In this document: positions 12,063 through 19,880 of the stretch, in pieces
Position numbering within the stretch: position 1 is the stretch's first letter
How the letters are laid out: every line of letters begins with the position of its first letter
The notes under the pieces: model-generated
The model's input: the letters and a program-made list of their open reading frames with translations, nothing else
Database searches by the model: none
What the model was told of the DNA's origin: nothing
Source: Desulfovibrio piger
GTDB lineage: Bacteria; Desulfobacterota; Desulfovibrionia; Desulfovibrionales; Desulfovibrionaceae
Reading direction: 5' to 3'
Assembly (NCBI RefSeq): GCF_900116045.1
Contig: NZ_LT630450.1
Location: 1,351,001-1,415,000 of the forward strand
DNA length: 64,000 nucleotides
Position numbers and translations under genes: made by a program

Positions 12063-12100
12063 AAAAAAAGCGGGCCCCTCGTGAGGGGCCCGCTTTTTTT
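12063..12100 (+). terminator. Bidirectional terminator after secA
   Basis: A7-GCGGGCCCCTC, a two-base loop, then GAGGGGCCCGC-T7: a near-perfect 18-bp stem usable on both strands. Confidence 0.92.
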
Positions 12101-12368
12101 GCCGCCGGCGGAGGCCGTACGGCAGACAGGAGCAGACAGACAAAGATAACGGGCGGAAGGACGGCGGTGCGGGACGCTCCCGTCACGGGAGCCGGGCCGG
12201 ACGGACCGGGCCCGTGCACACGCCGGACCTGCCAAAGCGCCCCGGGGGAGGATGGCCTGCCCGGGGCCCCCTTTGCCCGGGCCGCTCAATGCAATTTTTT
12301 CAACTAAGTAAAGAAGATCAGCTCTCCCTCCCCAGAGGACGCTCGCCGCATGTGCCCGCGCTCATCTG

Positions 12369-12422
12369 AAAAAGCGCGCTGGGGCAAGGATGGGGCTTGG
12401 AGAAAGGGAACCCCTTCTCGCG
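12369..12422. repeat. Intergenic G-rich hairpin repeat, copy C
   Basis: AAAAAGCGCGCTGGGG, then AAGGATGGGG and a small hairpin (AGAAAGGG / CCCCTTCT). It has the same layout as the copies at 22355, 25658 and 60641. It lies in the gene-free stretch 12101-12548 between secA and the PHP gene, in which nothing else is recognised. Confidence 0.5.
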
Positions 12423-12548
12423 CGGGCAGCGACCGAATGGCGGCCCGCAGGGCCGTGCCCGTTAGCGACGAAGGAGCTTTACGGGCATCGACAGCGAGAT
12501 GAGGGGCTTTCCTTCCCCCCAAAACAAGCCGGGACAGGTCAACAGGCC

Positions 12549-13421
12549 CTAGCAGGGCAGGCCGCGCCGGGCGCGCATCTCGCGCAGGCCTTCCAGCACG
12601 CTGTAGGGCACGCGCAGGGAGCCGTAGCCCGTGCCCAGACGGATGCGGGGCTTGTTGGTGCCGTGATAGTCCGAGCCGCCGCTGACGCCCAGGCCGTAAC
12701 GCCGGGCCAGCTCCAGGCAGCGCCGGGAGGCGGCCTCGGAGTGTTCGCTGTGATAGGCCTCGATGGCGGTGAGCCCGCAGGGCAGGAGGCGTTCGATGAA
12801 GGCCTCCAGCCAGCCGTCAGGCAGTTTCTGCAACATGGGATGGGCCAGGCAGACCGTGGCCCCCAGCGAGGAAAGGACGCCCACGGCCTCTTCGGGCTGC
12901 AGGACCTCCTTGGGCAGATAGGCCCGGCCGTAATAGCCCAGATATTCCCTGAAGGCCTCGCTGACGTCCTTCACATAGCCCTTGCGGACCAGCACGGCGG
13001 CGATGTGCGGGCGCCCCACGCTCTCGCCGCGGGCCTCGTGCAGCACCTCATCGAGCGTGATCTCCACACCCAGGCCCTGGAGCTTTTCCACGATGCGGAT
13101 ATTGCGCTCGCTGCGCTTGCCGCGCAGATACTTGAGCCTGTCCTGCAGGGGCGCCAGGTCCCGGGGCAGCCACAGGCCGAGCACATGCATCTCGCCCAGC
13201 TCCGTACTGGTCGACAGTTCGCATCCACGCACGAATTCCAGCCCCAGCTCCCGGGCCGCGGCCTCGGCTTCGTCCAGACCGGAGACCGTGTCGTGATCGG
13301 TCACCGCCACTGCCGCCAGCCCCTGGGCATGGGCATTGCGCACGAGCTGCCCGGGGCTGTCCGTTCCGTCAGAAGCCTGTGAATGCGTATGTAAATCAAT
13401 GAATTGCATGCTTTCATCCAT
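12549..13421 (-). CDS. PHP-domain phosphoesterase (RNase AM / YciV-like)
   Basis: 290 residues. PHP motifs are in order: DLHTHSQASDGT near the N-terminus, AVTDHDTVSG, the acidic GCELS, and C-terminal SGGSDYHGTNKP. These are the metal-binding motifs of the TrpH/YciV family, which act on 3',5'-bisphosphonucleotides or short RNA 5' ends. The stretch after GRPHIAAVLVRKGY (GRPHxA) is also typical. Two in-frame starts are possible, MDESM at 13421 or MQFIDLH four codons later; neither has a strong ribosome site. Single gene convergent with secA. Confidence 0.88.
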   Translation of the reverse strand: MDESMQFIDLHTHSQASDGTDSPGQLVRNAHAQGLAAVAVTDHDTVSGLDEAEAAARELGLEFVRGCELSTSTELGEMHVLGLWLPRDLAPLQDRLKYLRGKRSERNIRIVEKLQGLGVEITLDEVLHEARGESVGRPHIAAVLVRKGYVKDVSEAFREYLGYYGRAYLPKEVLQPEEAVGVLSSLGATVCLAHPMLQKLPDGWLEAFIERLLPCGLTAIEAYHSEHSEAASRRCLELARRYGLGVSGGSDYHGTNKPRIRLGTGYGSLRVPYSVLEGLREMRARRGLPC

Positions 13422-13629
13422 GATAGTTATCTTTTTCTTTTCAAGTAAACTACGACTTTATGAAAAAAAAGCAAGCCGCTCACCGCTGCCGCAAGATAGG
13501 CGCTGCCCCGCAGGTCACGCTTTCCGGCAGGCGTTCCCGGCAGCTTTGGCTTGAAGAACAGACAGCAACACGCTATGCTTTTGCCCTCGAAAAACAGGGA
13601 GGCACCGCCCCCCAAGACAAGGAAACATC

Positions 13630-13833
13630 ATGATGAACACACAGGAATTGCTGCAGATCCTGGCCTGCCCCCGCTGCATGGGCTCCCTGGAGCCCCTGCC
13701 TTCCGCCGGGCATGCCGAAGGTCTGGCCTGCCCGGCCTGCAACGTGGTCTATCCCGTGCGTGACGATATCCCCATCATGCTGGTGGACGCCGCTGTGGAG
13801 CGCGCCCGCTGGGATGAGGAACACAAGGGGTAG
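13630..13833 (+). CDS. Trm112-like zinc protein
   Basis: 67 residues with two CxxC pairs (LACPRC and LACPAC). The segment VVYPVRDDIPIMLVDAA is the hallmark of the YcaR/Trm112 family. It is 8 bases before the yfcE start, so probably cotranscribed. In bacteria the role of these proteins is unclear; in eukaryotes Trm112 activates methyltransferases. Confidence 0.85.
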   Translation: MMNTQELLQILACPRCMGSLEPLPSAGHAEGLACPACNVVYPVRDDIPIMLVDAAVERARWDEEHKG

Positions 13834-13841
13834 GGCCGCCC

Positions 13842-14423
13842 ATGCGTCTGCTCATCGCTTCCGACCTGCACGGCTCGCTGGACAGTCTGCGCTTCCTCTG
13901 CGACACGGCCCGACGGCTGGCGCCCGACATGCTGGTGCTGCTGGGCGACCTGGTCTATCACGGCCCGCGCAACCCCCTGCCCGGCGGCTATGATACCCGC
14001 GCCGTGCTGGATGAACTGGACCGCCTGAACCACCTCCCCTGCCCGGTCACCGCCGTGCGCGGCAACTGTGATGCCGAGGTGGACATCATGCTCACGCCTT
14101 TCGCCGTCTCGGAAAACGCCTGGATAGAAGCCGATGCCCTGCGCATCTTCGCCAGCCACGGCCACCGCCTGCCGGAAAACCCGCCCCTGCCGGGCTTTGC
14201 CCCGGGCACGGTCATCCTGCGCGGCCATACCCACATCCCGCGCGGCGAGAGCCTGGACGGCCTGCACTTCTGGAACCCCGGCTCCCTCAGCCTGCCCAAG
14301 GGCGGTTCCCCCCGCAGTTACGGCCTGTACGAGGACGGCTGCTTCCACGTTTACGACATGGAAGGCAGGGAAGTGCTGCGCCACTGGCCCCGCCAGAACT
14401 GGTCCCATCAGGCGGGCCGATGA
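13842..14423 (+). CDS. yfcE: YfcE-type metallophosphodiesterase
   Basis: 193 residues. The calcineurin-like motifs are SDLHGSLDSL (D-x-H), LLGDLVYHGP (GD), VRGNCDAEVD (GNCD), ASHGHR and LRGHTHIPR (GHTH). The GNCD form is typical of YfcE, a manganese phosphodiesterase active on model substrates and of uncertain physiological role. The stop overlaps the maf start by ATGA, giving a Trm112-yfcE-maf unit. Confidence 0.9.
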   Translation: MRLLIASDLHGSLDSLRFLCDTARRLAPDMLVLLGDLVYHGPRNPLPGGYDTRAVLDELDRLNHLPCPVTAVRGNCDAEVDIMLTPFAVSENAWIEADALRIFASHGHRLPENPPLPGFAPGTVILRGHTHIPRGESLDGLHFWNPGSLSLPKGGSPRSYGLYEDGCFHVYDMEGREVLRHWPRQNWSHQAGR

Positions 14424-15052
14424 ACGCGGTCCCGCTCCGGCCCCTCTTCGTCCTGCGGCCCGGCATCCGTCTGGTGCTGGCCTCCGCCTCGCCGCGACGC
14501 CGCCAGTTCATGGACGAATGGGGCCTGCCCTATACCGTCGTCCGTCCCGCGGGGGTGGAGCCGCGCCCCGGACACGGGGAATCGCCCGCCGCCTACGCCC
14601 TCCGCGCCGCCACGGCCAAGGCGCGGGCCGTGGCCGCCTCGGCGGATGCCGGGGCTGACGGCCTGATCCTGGCCGCCGACACCGTGGTGGCCCTGGACAG
14701 CGACATCCTGGGCAAGCCCGCCGATGACACGGACGCCCTGGACATGCTGCGGCGCCTTTCCGGCCGGAGGCACGAGGTCATCACCGGCGTCTGCTGCCTT
14801 TTCCCTGACGGGAGCAGCGCGGGCTTTGCCGATACCAGCGCCGTCCGCTTCCACGCCTGGCCGGACGACGTGCTCCGCGCCTATGTGCGCAGCGGCGAAC
14901 CGGCCGACAAGGCCGGGGCCTATGCCATCCAGGGCCAGGGGGCCTTTCTGGTGGAAAGCGTGCACGGTTCCTGGTCCACGGTGGTGGGCCTGCCGGTGAG
15001 CCGTCTGGCCGCCCTGCTGCTGGAAGGGGGCTGGATGCGCTCCGAGGCCTGA
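14420..15052 (+). CDS. maf: Maf-family nucleotide pyrophosphatase
   Basis: 210 residues. LASASPRRRQFMDEWG is the (A/S)SxSPRR motif, ADTVVALD the catalytic motif, and DKAGAYAIQGQGAFLVES the characteristic C-terminal segment. Maf proteins hydrolyse dTTP/UTP or modified nucleoside triphosphates (house-cleaning). The start overlaps the yfcE stop. The N-terminus is about ten residues longer than usual, but the overlap and codon phase support this start. Confidence 0.92.
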   Translation: MNAVPLRPLFVLRPGIRLVLASASPRRRQFMDEWGLPYTVVRPAGVEPRPGHGESPAAYALRAATAKARAVAASADAGADGLILAADTVVALDSDILGKPADDTDALDMLRRLSGRRHEVITGVCCLFPDGSSAGFADTSAVRFHAWPDDVLRAYVRSGEPADKAGAYAIQGQGAFLVESVHGSWSTVVGLPVSRLAALLLEGGWMRSEA

Positions 15053-15457
15053 TCCCTTCCGTTTCCCCATCCTGCTTTCCCGGGCGGTCTCGTCGTAAGG
15101 CCGCCCTTTCCTTTTCGCCTGTCCGCTGTCCGCCACGCCGGGGCCACTGCCGCCGGCCCGGGCGTCCTGCCCCGAAAAATGCCCCCTGTCCCTGGGGAAC
15201 GGAAAAATTTTTTAAAAAATTTCATAAAAAACAGGCCGTGATTGAGATTTATTTCACGATCTCTCATCCCCGTGCACAACGGCGCCTGCTGCCGTTTCGC
15301 GGCGGCAGCTTTCCCCACCTTGTCCTTTTTTTCTCCACAATGACTGGTAGCACAAACAGTTTTCTGGCCCTTGACGCCCGTAAAAAATCACTTTACGCCG
15401 GTAGCATGGATGATTTTCCACTGTTGTCTGCAGTCTTAAGCTTATGGAGTTGCCATC
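15053..15457 (+). promoter_or_regulatory. Leader region of acs
   Basis: A 405-bp gene-free stretch that turns from GC-rich to AT-rich at about 15205. It holds a loose inverted repeat CGTGA-N12-TCACG near 15236-15258. A second inverted repeat CGTAAA / TTTACG near 15378-15397 overlaps a possible promoter (TTGACG, 17 bp, TACGCC). No known operator can be assigned. Confidence 0.35.
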
Positions 15458-17500
15458 ATGTCCCAGGAACGGATTACCACTCTCTTAACCGAGAAGCGTA
15501 GCTACCTCCCCCCCGAGCACGGCAAATCGTCCGCGTGGATCTGCGGTCAGGACGAAGCCGACGCCATCTGCCGGCGAGCTCTGGAAGACCCCAATGACTT
15601 CTGGGGTGCACGCGCATCGCAGCTGATCCACTGGTTCAAGCGCTGGGACAAGGTACTGGAGGCCGACGAAGCGCGGCACAAGTACAGATGGTTCACCGGC
15701 GCCAAGCTCAACGCCGCCTTCAACTGCATCGACCGCCACCTCATCTCCGGCCGCCGCAACAAGGCCGCCCTCATCTGGCAGGGCGAAAAAGAAATGGACG
15801 TGCGCTGCTTCACCTACCAGATGCTCTATACCGAGGTCTGCCGTGTGGCCCACGCCCTGAGCTCCCTGCACATCAACAAGGGCGACCGTGTGGCCCTGTA
15901 CATGCCCATGATCCCCGAGCTGGTCATCGCCATGCTGGCCTGCGCGCGCATCGGCGCCATCCATACGGCCATCTTCTCCGGCTATGCCGAGGGCGGCGTG
16001 CGCAGCCGTATCCAGGGCTCCAAGGCCAAGGTCGTCATCACCGCCGATGCCGCCATCCGCGCCGGCAAGATCAAGCCCCTCAAGGCCAACCTGGACCCCA
16101 TCCTGGAAAAGTGCCCCTCCGTGGCCCACGTTGTGGTGGTGAACCACGCCGACCTCTACGACGTGAAGATGACCCCCAACCGCGACATCTGGTGGCATGA
16201 CCTCATCGAGGACTTCACCCTGGACGTGGACTTTCCCTGCGAGCCCATGGACGCCAACGACACGCTCTTCCTGCTGCATACCAGCGGCAGCACCGGCAAG
16301 CCCACGGGCATCATGCACTCCACGGGCGGCTACCTGACCTATGCGGCGCATACCACGCAATGGGTCTTCGACATGCGCGACGACGACGTCTACTGGTGCA
16401 CGGCCGACATGGGCTGGATCACCGGCCATACCTACGGCGTGTACGGGCCGCTGGCCCTGGGCGCCACGGTGGTGATGTTCGAGGGCGTGCCCACATGGCC
16501 CAAGCCCGACCGCTACTGGCGCATCGTGGAAAAATTCCGCGTCAACATCCTCTACACGGCCCCCACGGTCATCCGCTCCCTCATGCGCCTGGGCGAAGCC
16601 TGGGCCGAGCGCTATGACCTGCGCACCCTGCGCATCCTGGGCTCCGTGGGCGAACCCATCAACCCCGAGGCCTGGCACTGGTACCACAAGAACATCGGCG
16701 GCAGCGAGCTGCCCATCGTGGACACCTGGTGGCAGACCGAGACCGGCGGCGCCATGATCAGCCCCCTGCCCTACGCCACCAAGCTCAAGCCCGGCTCGGC
16801 ATCGCGGCCCCTGCCCGGCATCGACGCGGCCGTCATGGGCGGCAGCGCCACCCGCGACGGGGAAGACGGCGACGGCTCCGCCCGCAGCGGCCATCTGGTC
16901 ATCCGCAGGCCCTGGCCCGGCATGATGCAGGGCGTGTACAACGACGAGGAAAAATACCAGTCCTACTTCTCGCGCTTCGGCTGCTACGAGTCCGGCGACG
17001 GCGCCGAGGTGGACGAGGACGGCTACTTCTGGATCCTGGGCCGCGTGGACGATTCCATCAACGTTTCCGGCCACCGTCTCTCCACCGCCGAGATCGAGGC
17101 CGTGCTGGCCTCCTGCCCCGAAGTGGCGGAAGCCGCCGTGGTGCCCATGCCCCATGCCCTCAAGGGCGAAGGCATCTACGCCTATGTCGTCACCCGTGAC
17201 GAAGTGCCCTGGAGCGACGACGTGCGCAAGAAGCTGCGCGACACCGTGCGCCGCGACATCGGCGCCCTGGCCTCTCCCGAATACATCCAGTTCGTGGAGG
17301 CCATGCCCAAGACCTGTTCCGGCAAGGTCATCCGCCGCATGCTGCGCAAGATCGCGGGCAACGTCTACGACGACCTGGGCGATACCACGGCCCTGGCCAA
17401 GCCCGACGTGCTCGACCACATCATCATCGGCCACCGCAACCTGCTGCAGGGCCAGCACGAGACGGCCAACCTGCCCGATGAGGACCAGCCCAAGGAATAG
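15458..17500 (+). CDS. acs: AMP-forming acetyl-CoA synthetase
   Basis: 680 residues. Phosphate-binding loop TSGSTGKPTG starts at residue 275. WWQTETGG and the C-terminal hinge/catalytic region follow. The terminal motif reads PKTCSGKVIRRMLRKIA, with K623 at the position that is reversibly acetylated in other Acs enzymes (usually PKTRSGK); here the Arg is Cys. The enzyme makes acetyl-CoA from acetate, ATP and CoA through acetyl-AMP. In incomplete oxidisers that release acetate, it would serve acetate recapture. Start: GGAG ten bases before the ATG. It is about 30 residues longer than E. coli Acs. Strong terminator follows. Confidence 0.96.
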   Translation: MSQERITTLLTEKRSYLPPEHGKSSAWICGQDEADAICRRALEDPNDFWGARASQLIHWFKRWDKVLEADEARHKYRWFTGAKLNAAFNCIDRHLISGRRNKAALIWQGEKEMDVRCFTYQMLYTEVCRVAHALSSLHINKGDRVALYMPMIPELVIAMLACARIGAIHTAIFSGYAEGGVRSRIQGSKAKVVITADAAIRAGKIKPLKANLDPILEKCPSVAHVVVVNHADLYDVKMTPNRDIWWHDLIEDFTLDVDFPCEPMDANDTLFLLHTSGSTGKPTGIMHSTGGYLTYAAHTTQWVFDMRDDDVYWCTADMGWITGHTYGVYGPLALGATVVMFEGVPTWPKPDRYWRIVEKFRVNILYTAPTVIRSLMRLGEAWAERYDLRTLRILGSVGEPINPEAWHWYHKNIGGSELPIVDTWWQTETGGAMISPLPYATKLKPGSASRPLPGIDAAVMGGSATRDGEDGDGSARSGHLVIRRPWPGMMQGVYNDEEKYQSYFSRFGCYESGDGAEVDEDGYFWILGRVDDSINVSGHRLSTAEIEAVLASCPEVAEAAVVPMPHALKGEGIYAYVVTRDEVPWSDDVRKKLRDTVRRDIGALASPEYIQFVEAMPKTCSGKVIRRMLRKIAGNVYDDLGDTTALAKPDVLDHIIIGHRNLLQGQHETANLPDEDQPKE

Positions 17501-17520
17501 GTCCTCCTCCGCTCCCCGAC

Positions 17521-17556
17521 AAAAAAGACCATCCGCTGCGGGTGGTCTTTTTTTTT
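17521..17556 (+). terminator. Terminator after acs
   Basis: AAAGACCA-CC / GG-TGGTCTTT stem followed by a run of nine T. Usable in both directions. Confidence 0.9.
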
Positions 17557-17632
17557 GCCCGCGGTCCTCCTGCAGGATGCCTTCCCCTTGCGGAGCGGCC
17601 GGCCCCCCAGGCCGCGACGGCCGCCCCGGGGT

Positions 17633-17929
17633 TCAGGCATCGCTGTCGCGTCCCTCCGCACGCGTCTCCCGCAGCATGCGCCAGAACTGGCGGCACTCCT
17701 CGGGATAGGAGGCCAGCAGGAAACACAGGGCCAGGATCACCAGCGCCAGCAGACACAGGGCCAGACAGACGATCTGGGCCAGGGCCAGCAGGGCCGCCAG
17801 GGCCGCCAGCAGGCCCGTCCCCCCCATGACCAGACGCCGGATGCCTCCGGCCAGCAGGGCCCGCCACCGGGGGATGCCTGCCACCGGGGCGGCGGGCAGG
17901 GCCGTTCTCCTGTCGGAAGGACGCTCCAT
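17633..17929 (-). CDS. Small membrane protein of unknown function
   Basis: 98 residues. A basic N-terminus is followed by a long hydrophobic stretch (about residues 33-74) able to form two transmembrane helices, then an acidic/basic C-terminus. No family recognised. It starts 10 bases after the stop of the 73-residue membrane protein, with AAGGA before its ATG, so the two form a leftward operon. Context (feoA and a metal ATPase on the other side of the IS, a Fur-like box upstream) suggests a metal-homeostasis link, but this is inference. Confidence 0.65.
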   Translation of the reverse strand: MERPSDRRTALPAAPVAGIPRWRALLAGGIRRLVMGGTGLLAALAALLALAQIVCLALCLLALVILALCFLLASYPEECRQFWRMLRETRAEGRDSDA

Positions 17930-17939
17930 GCGACGATCC

Positions 17940-18161
17940 TTACAGGGCCTTGCGGCGTTTCCAGACGTGATCGGCCAGCAGGGCGCTGAACACGGCGCCG
18001 GTCAGCACATGGGCCGTTTTGTTGCCGGCAAGGCCCAGCACCACCGACGCGCCCAGCGCCCCCAGCATGATGCGCATGGCCAGTTTGCGCCCGCTGAGCT
18101 TTCTGGTCGCGGGCCGTGCGGGGGCAGTCAGGCTCCCTGTGGCGAGACAGACTTCTTCCAT
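17940..18161 (-). CDS. Small membrane protein of unknown function
   Basis: 73 residues with two short hydrophobic segments (about 29-46 and 49-62) and a basic end (HVWKRRKAL). It is preceded by AAAGGAG. First gene of a two-gene leftward operon. A Fur-box-like palindrome lies about 70 bases upstream of its start and could govern it. No family recognised. Confidence 0.6.
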   Translation of the reverse strand: MEEVCLATGSLTAPARPATRKLSGRKLAMRIMLGALGASVVLGLAGNKTAHVLTGAVFSALLADHVWKRRKAL

Positions 18162-18230
18162 ACTGAAACTCCTTTGATAAGAGATTAAAATAAAAGGATA
18201 AAAATTTTTACATGGCCATCAAAAGAAAAA

Positions 18231-18248
18231 ATGAAAGTGATTTTCTTT
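18231..18248. promoter_or_regulatory. Putative Fur box
   Basis: ATGAAAGTGATTTTCTTT: inverted half-sites GAAA / TTTC around GTGATT. It resembles the ATGAAAATNATTTTCAT-type Fur sites of Desulfovibrio. It lies between the leftward membrane-protein operon and the IS element, 1.0 kb from feoA. Confidence 0.5.
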
Positions 18249-18268
18249 TTTCTTGACACTCATCCTAG

Positions 18269-18284
18269 ATAGTGTCTACACGAG
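18269..18284 (+). repeat. IS left inverted repeat
   Basis: ATAGTGTCTACACGAG, matching the right end at 15 of 16 bases, preceded by CTAG. Confidence 0.88.
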
Positions 18285-18285
18285 T

Positions 18286-19052
18286 TTAAGTTAATACCTT
18301 AAGCCATATCGCTATACAGCGTATTTGTGCAGCAGCCTCAAATGAAGTGAGCATCTTCGCATATCTTGTAGCGATACCGCGCCACCGTTTGAGATGGAGA
18401 AAAGCATTCTCCACCAAGTGCCTCACTCGATAGAGGCTCTTATCATACCAACGTTGCGTCTTACGATTCCTTTTGGGGGGAATAACAATTTCGCAACCAG
18501 TCTCAGTTGCTTTATCTATGAGCTCATTGCTGTCATATCCGCGATCCGCCAACAAACATTGAGCGGTAATACCGTCAATCAAGGCTACGGCTTGTGTGCA
18601 ATCCGCTGTGGTACCAGCTGTAACAGCAACTCTGACCGGCATACCATGCGCATCCACGGCCAGGTGTATTTTACTGTTGAGCCCCCTTTTGTGCGGCCCA
18701 TACCCTGATTACCGCCTCTAGCCCCTGCCGCATGGGGGTGGACTTTGCAATGGCTGGCATCGATCATCAACCATTCAAAATCTGGCTCATCAATCAATAT
18801 TTCAAGGAGTTTTTCCCATACTCGTTTGTCTCGCCAACGAATAAAGCGTTGATGAACGGTTCCCCATTTGCCATATTCCGGTGGCAGGTCTCGCCACGGC
18901 GCACCAGTACGCAATATCCAGAAGACGGCATTGATAAAGAGGCGATTATCCTTTGCTACACCTCCCCATTGCCCGCTTTGCCCAGGTAGATGAGGTTCCA
19001 ATAAGGCCCACGCAGCATCCGAAATGTCATGGCGGCGTTGAGGATTCGTCAT
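18286..19052 (-). CDS. IS5-family transposase, made from two overlapping frames
   Basis: The upstream frame (start 19052, AAGGA eight bases before; stop at 18585) carries the DUF4096-type N-terminal part: DISDAAWALLEPHLP, GAPWRDLPPEYG and the first catalytic Asp in LMIDASH. The downstream frame (open from about 18690, first ATG at 18657, stop at 18286) carries LLADRGYDS with the second Asp and RHLVENAFLHLKRWRGIATRY with the catalytic Glu. The frames join in -1 phase over an AAAAGGGGG run near 18693-18701, as in IS427-group elements using -1 frameshifting. It could instead be a mutation, but all DDE residues are present across the join. Confidence 0.85.
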
Positions 19053-19095
19053 AAGCACATCCTTGCAGAATTGATGCACTCCTCATAATATAAAT

Positions 19096-19111
19096 CTCGT
19101 GTAGACACTAC
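19096..19111 (-). repeat. IS right inverted repeat
   Basis: Complement reads GTAGTGTCTACACGAG; followed by CTAG. Confidence 0.88.
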
Positions 19112-19265
19112 CTAGTTTACGCCATGCTTCTTTGCAAGCCCGGAGTAGCGATGCGGCATGCCGGATCAGCCGCCCCCCAAGCCCGGTCGGGATCGTCCCG
19201 GCCGGATCGCACTGCGCAGGTATGCCGGTTCCTGCTCCGGGCCCGTACCAGCAAAGGAGAAGATC

Positions 19266-19505
19266 ATGAGCGACATCATCAGCCTTCGTCAGATGCAGAT
19301 CGGCCAGAGCGGCAGGATCGCCACGGTGGAAGCCCTGGGAGAAATGGGCCGCCGCATCCGGGACATGGGCCTGATCCCCGGGACCACCGTTTCCATCGTG
19401 GGCCGCGCGCCCCTCAAGGACCCCGTTGCGCTGCGCCTTTCCGGGGTGACCGTCACCCTGCGCAACAGCGAAGCCGACCACATCACCGTCGACGTCTCCC
19501 ACTAG
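19266..19505 (+). CDS. feoA: FeoA-family protein
   Basis: 79 residues, an SH3-like FeoA domain. ISLRQMQIGQSGRIATVE opens the barrel, RRIRDMGLIPGTTVSIVGRAP is the family core, and DPVALRLSGVTVTLRNSEADHI closes it. FeoA assists the ferrous iron permease FeoB; here no feoB is adjacent. The chosen ATG has AAGGAGA just upstream; the longer frame from 19158 would add an unrelated Pro/Arg-rich stretch. It is first of a rightward group with an anchored protein and a P1B ATPase. The IS lies 154 bases upstream, so native control may be disturbed. Confidence 0.88.
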   Translation: MSDIISLRQMQIGQSGRIATVEALGEMGRRIRDMGLIPGTTVSIVGRAPLKDPVALRLSGVTVTLRNSEADHITVDVSH

Positions 19506-19610
19506 CCCCACTCTTCTCCCAACCGTGCGTTTTCTGCTGTCCGGGCCGTGCCAGAACATGGCCCGGATGGCCCTCTGTATCCTTTTACCTGTGCAAACGG
19601 AGGCACAAGC

Positions 19611-19865
19611 ATGAACAACGGTCTGAAATACGGTCTTTTCTTCCTGGGTGGTCTGGCGCTGGGCGTCGTGGGCACCGTTGCCGTCACCCGCGGCAAGCTC
19701 GATCTCAAGCCCCTGGCCACCGACCTGGTGAGCCGCGGCATGGACATGAAAGACGCCATCATGAGCAAGGTGGAAGCCGTCAGGGAAGATATGGAAGACC
19801 TGGCCGCCGAAGCCCGTCAGGCCGCTGACAAGCGCAAGGCCGAAGCTGCCGATCCCCAGGCCTGA
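19611..19865 (+). CDS. Membrane-anchored helical protein (YtxH-like)
   Basis: 84 residues. An N-terminal transmembrane helix (GLFFLGGLALGVVGTVAVTR) is followed by an amphipathic, strongly charged helix rich in Ala, Glu, Lys and Asp. This is the layout of YtxH-type proteins. ACGGAGG precedes the ATG. It lies 15 bases before the P1B ATPase and is probably cotranscribed; it may be an accessory of the transporter, which is inference. Confidence 0.7.
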   Translation: MNNGLKYGLFFLGGLALGVVGTVAVTRGKLDLKPLATDLVSRGMDMKDAIMSKVEAVREDMEDLAAEARQAADKRKAEAADPQA

Positions 19866-19880
19866 TGAGGGGGCACGCGC

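Larger units (their letters stand above)
18269..19111 (-). mobile_element. IS5-family insertion sequence (IS427-like), 843 bp
   Basis: Bounded by 16-bp terminal inverted repeats, (A/G)TAGTGTCTACACGAG, and by a direct CTAG on each side (18265-18268 and 19112-19115), the probable target duplication. It carries a two-frame transposase on the minus strand. Its base composition is lower in GC than its surroundings. It lies in the intergenic space between the small membrane-protein operon and feoA. Ends, target site and open frames are all intact, so the insertion looks recent. Confidence 0.9.
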
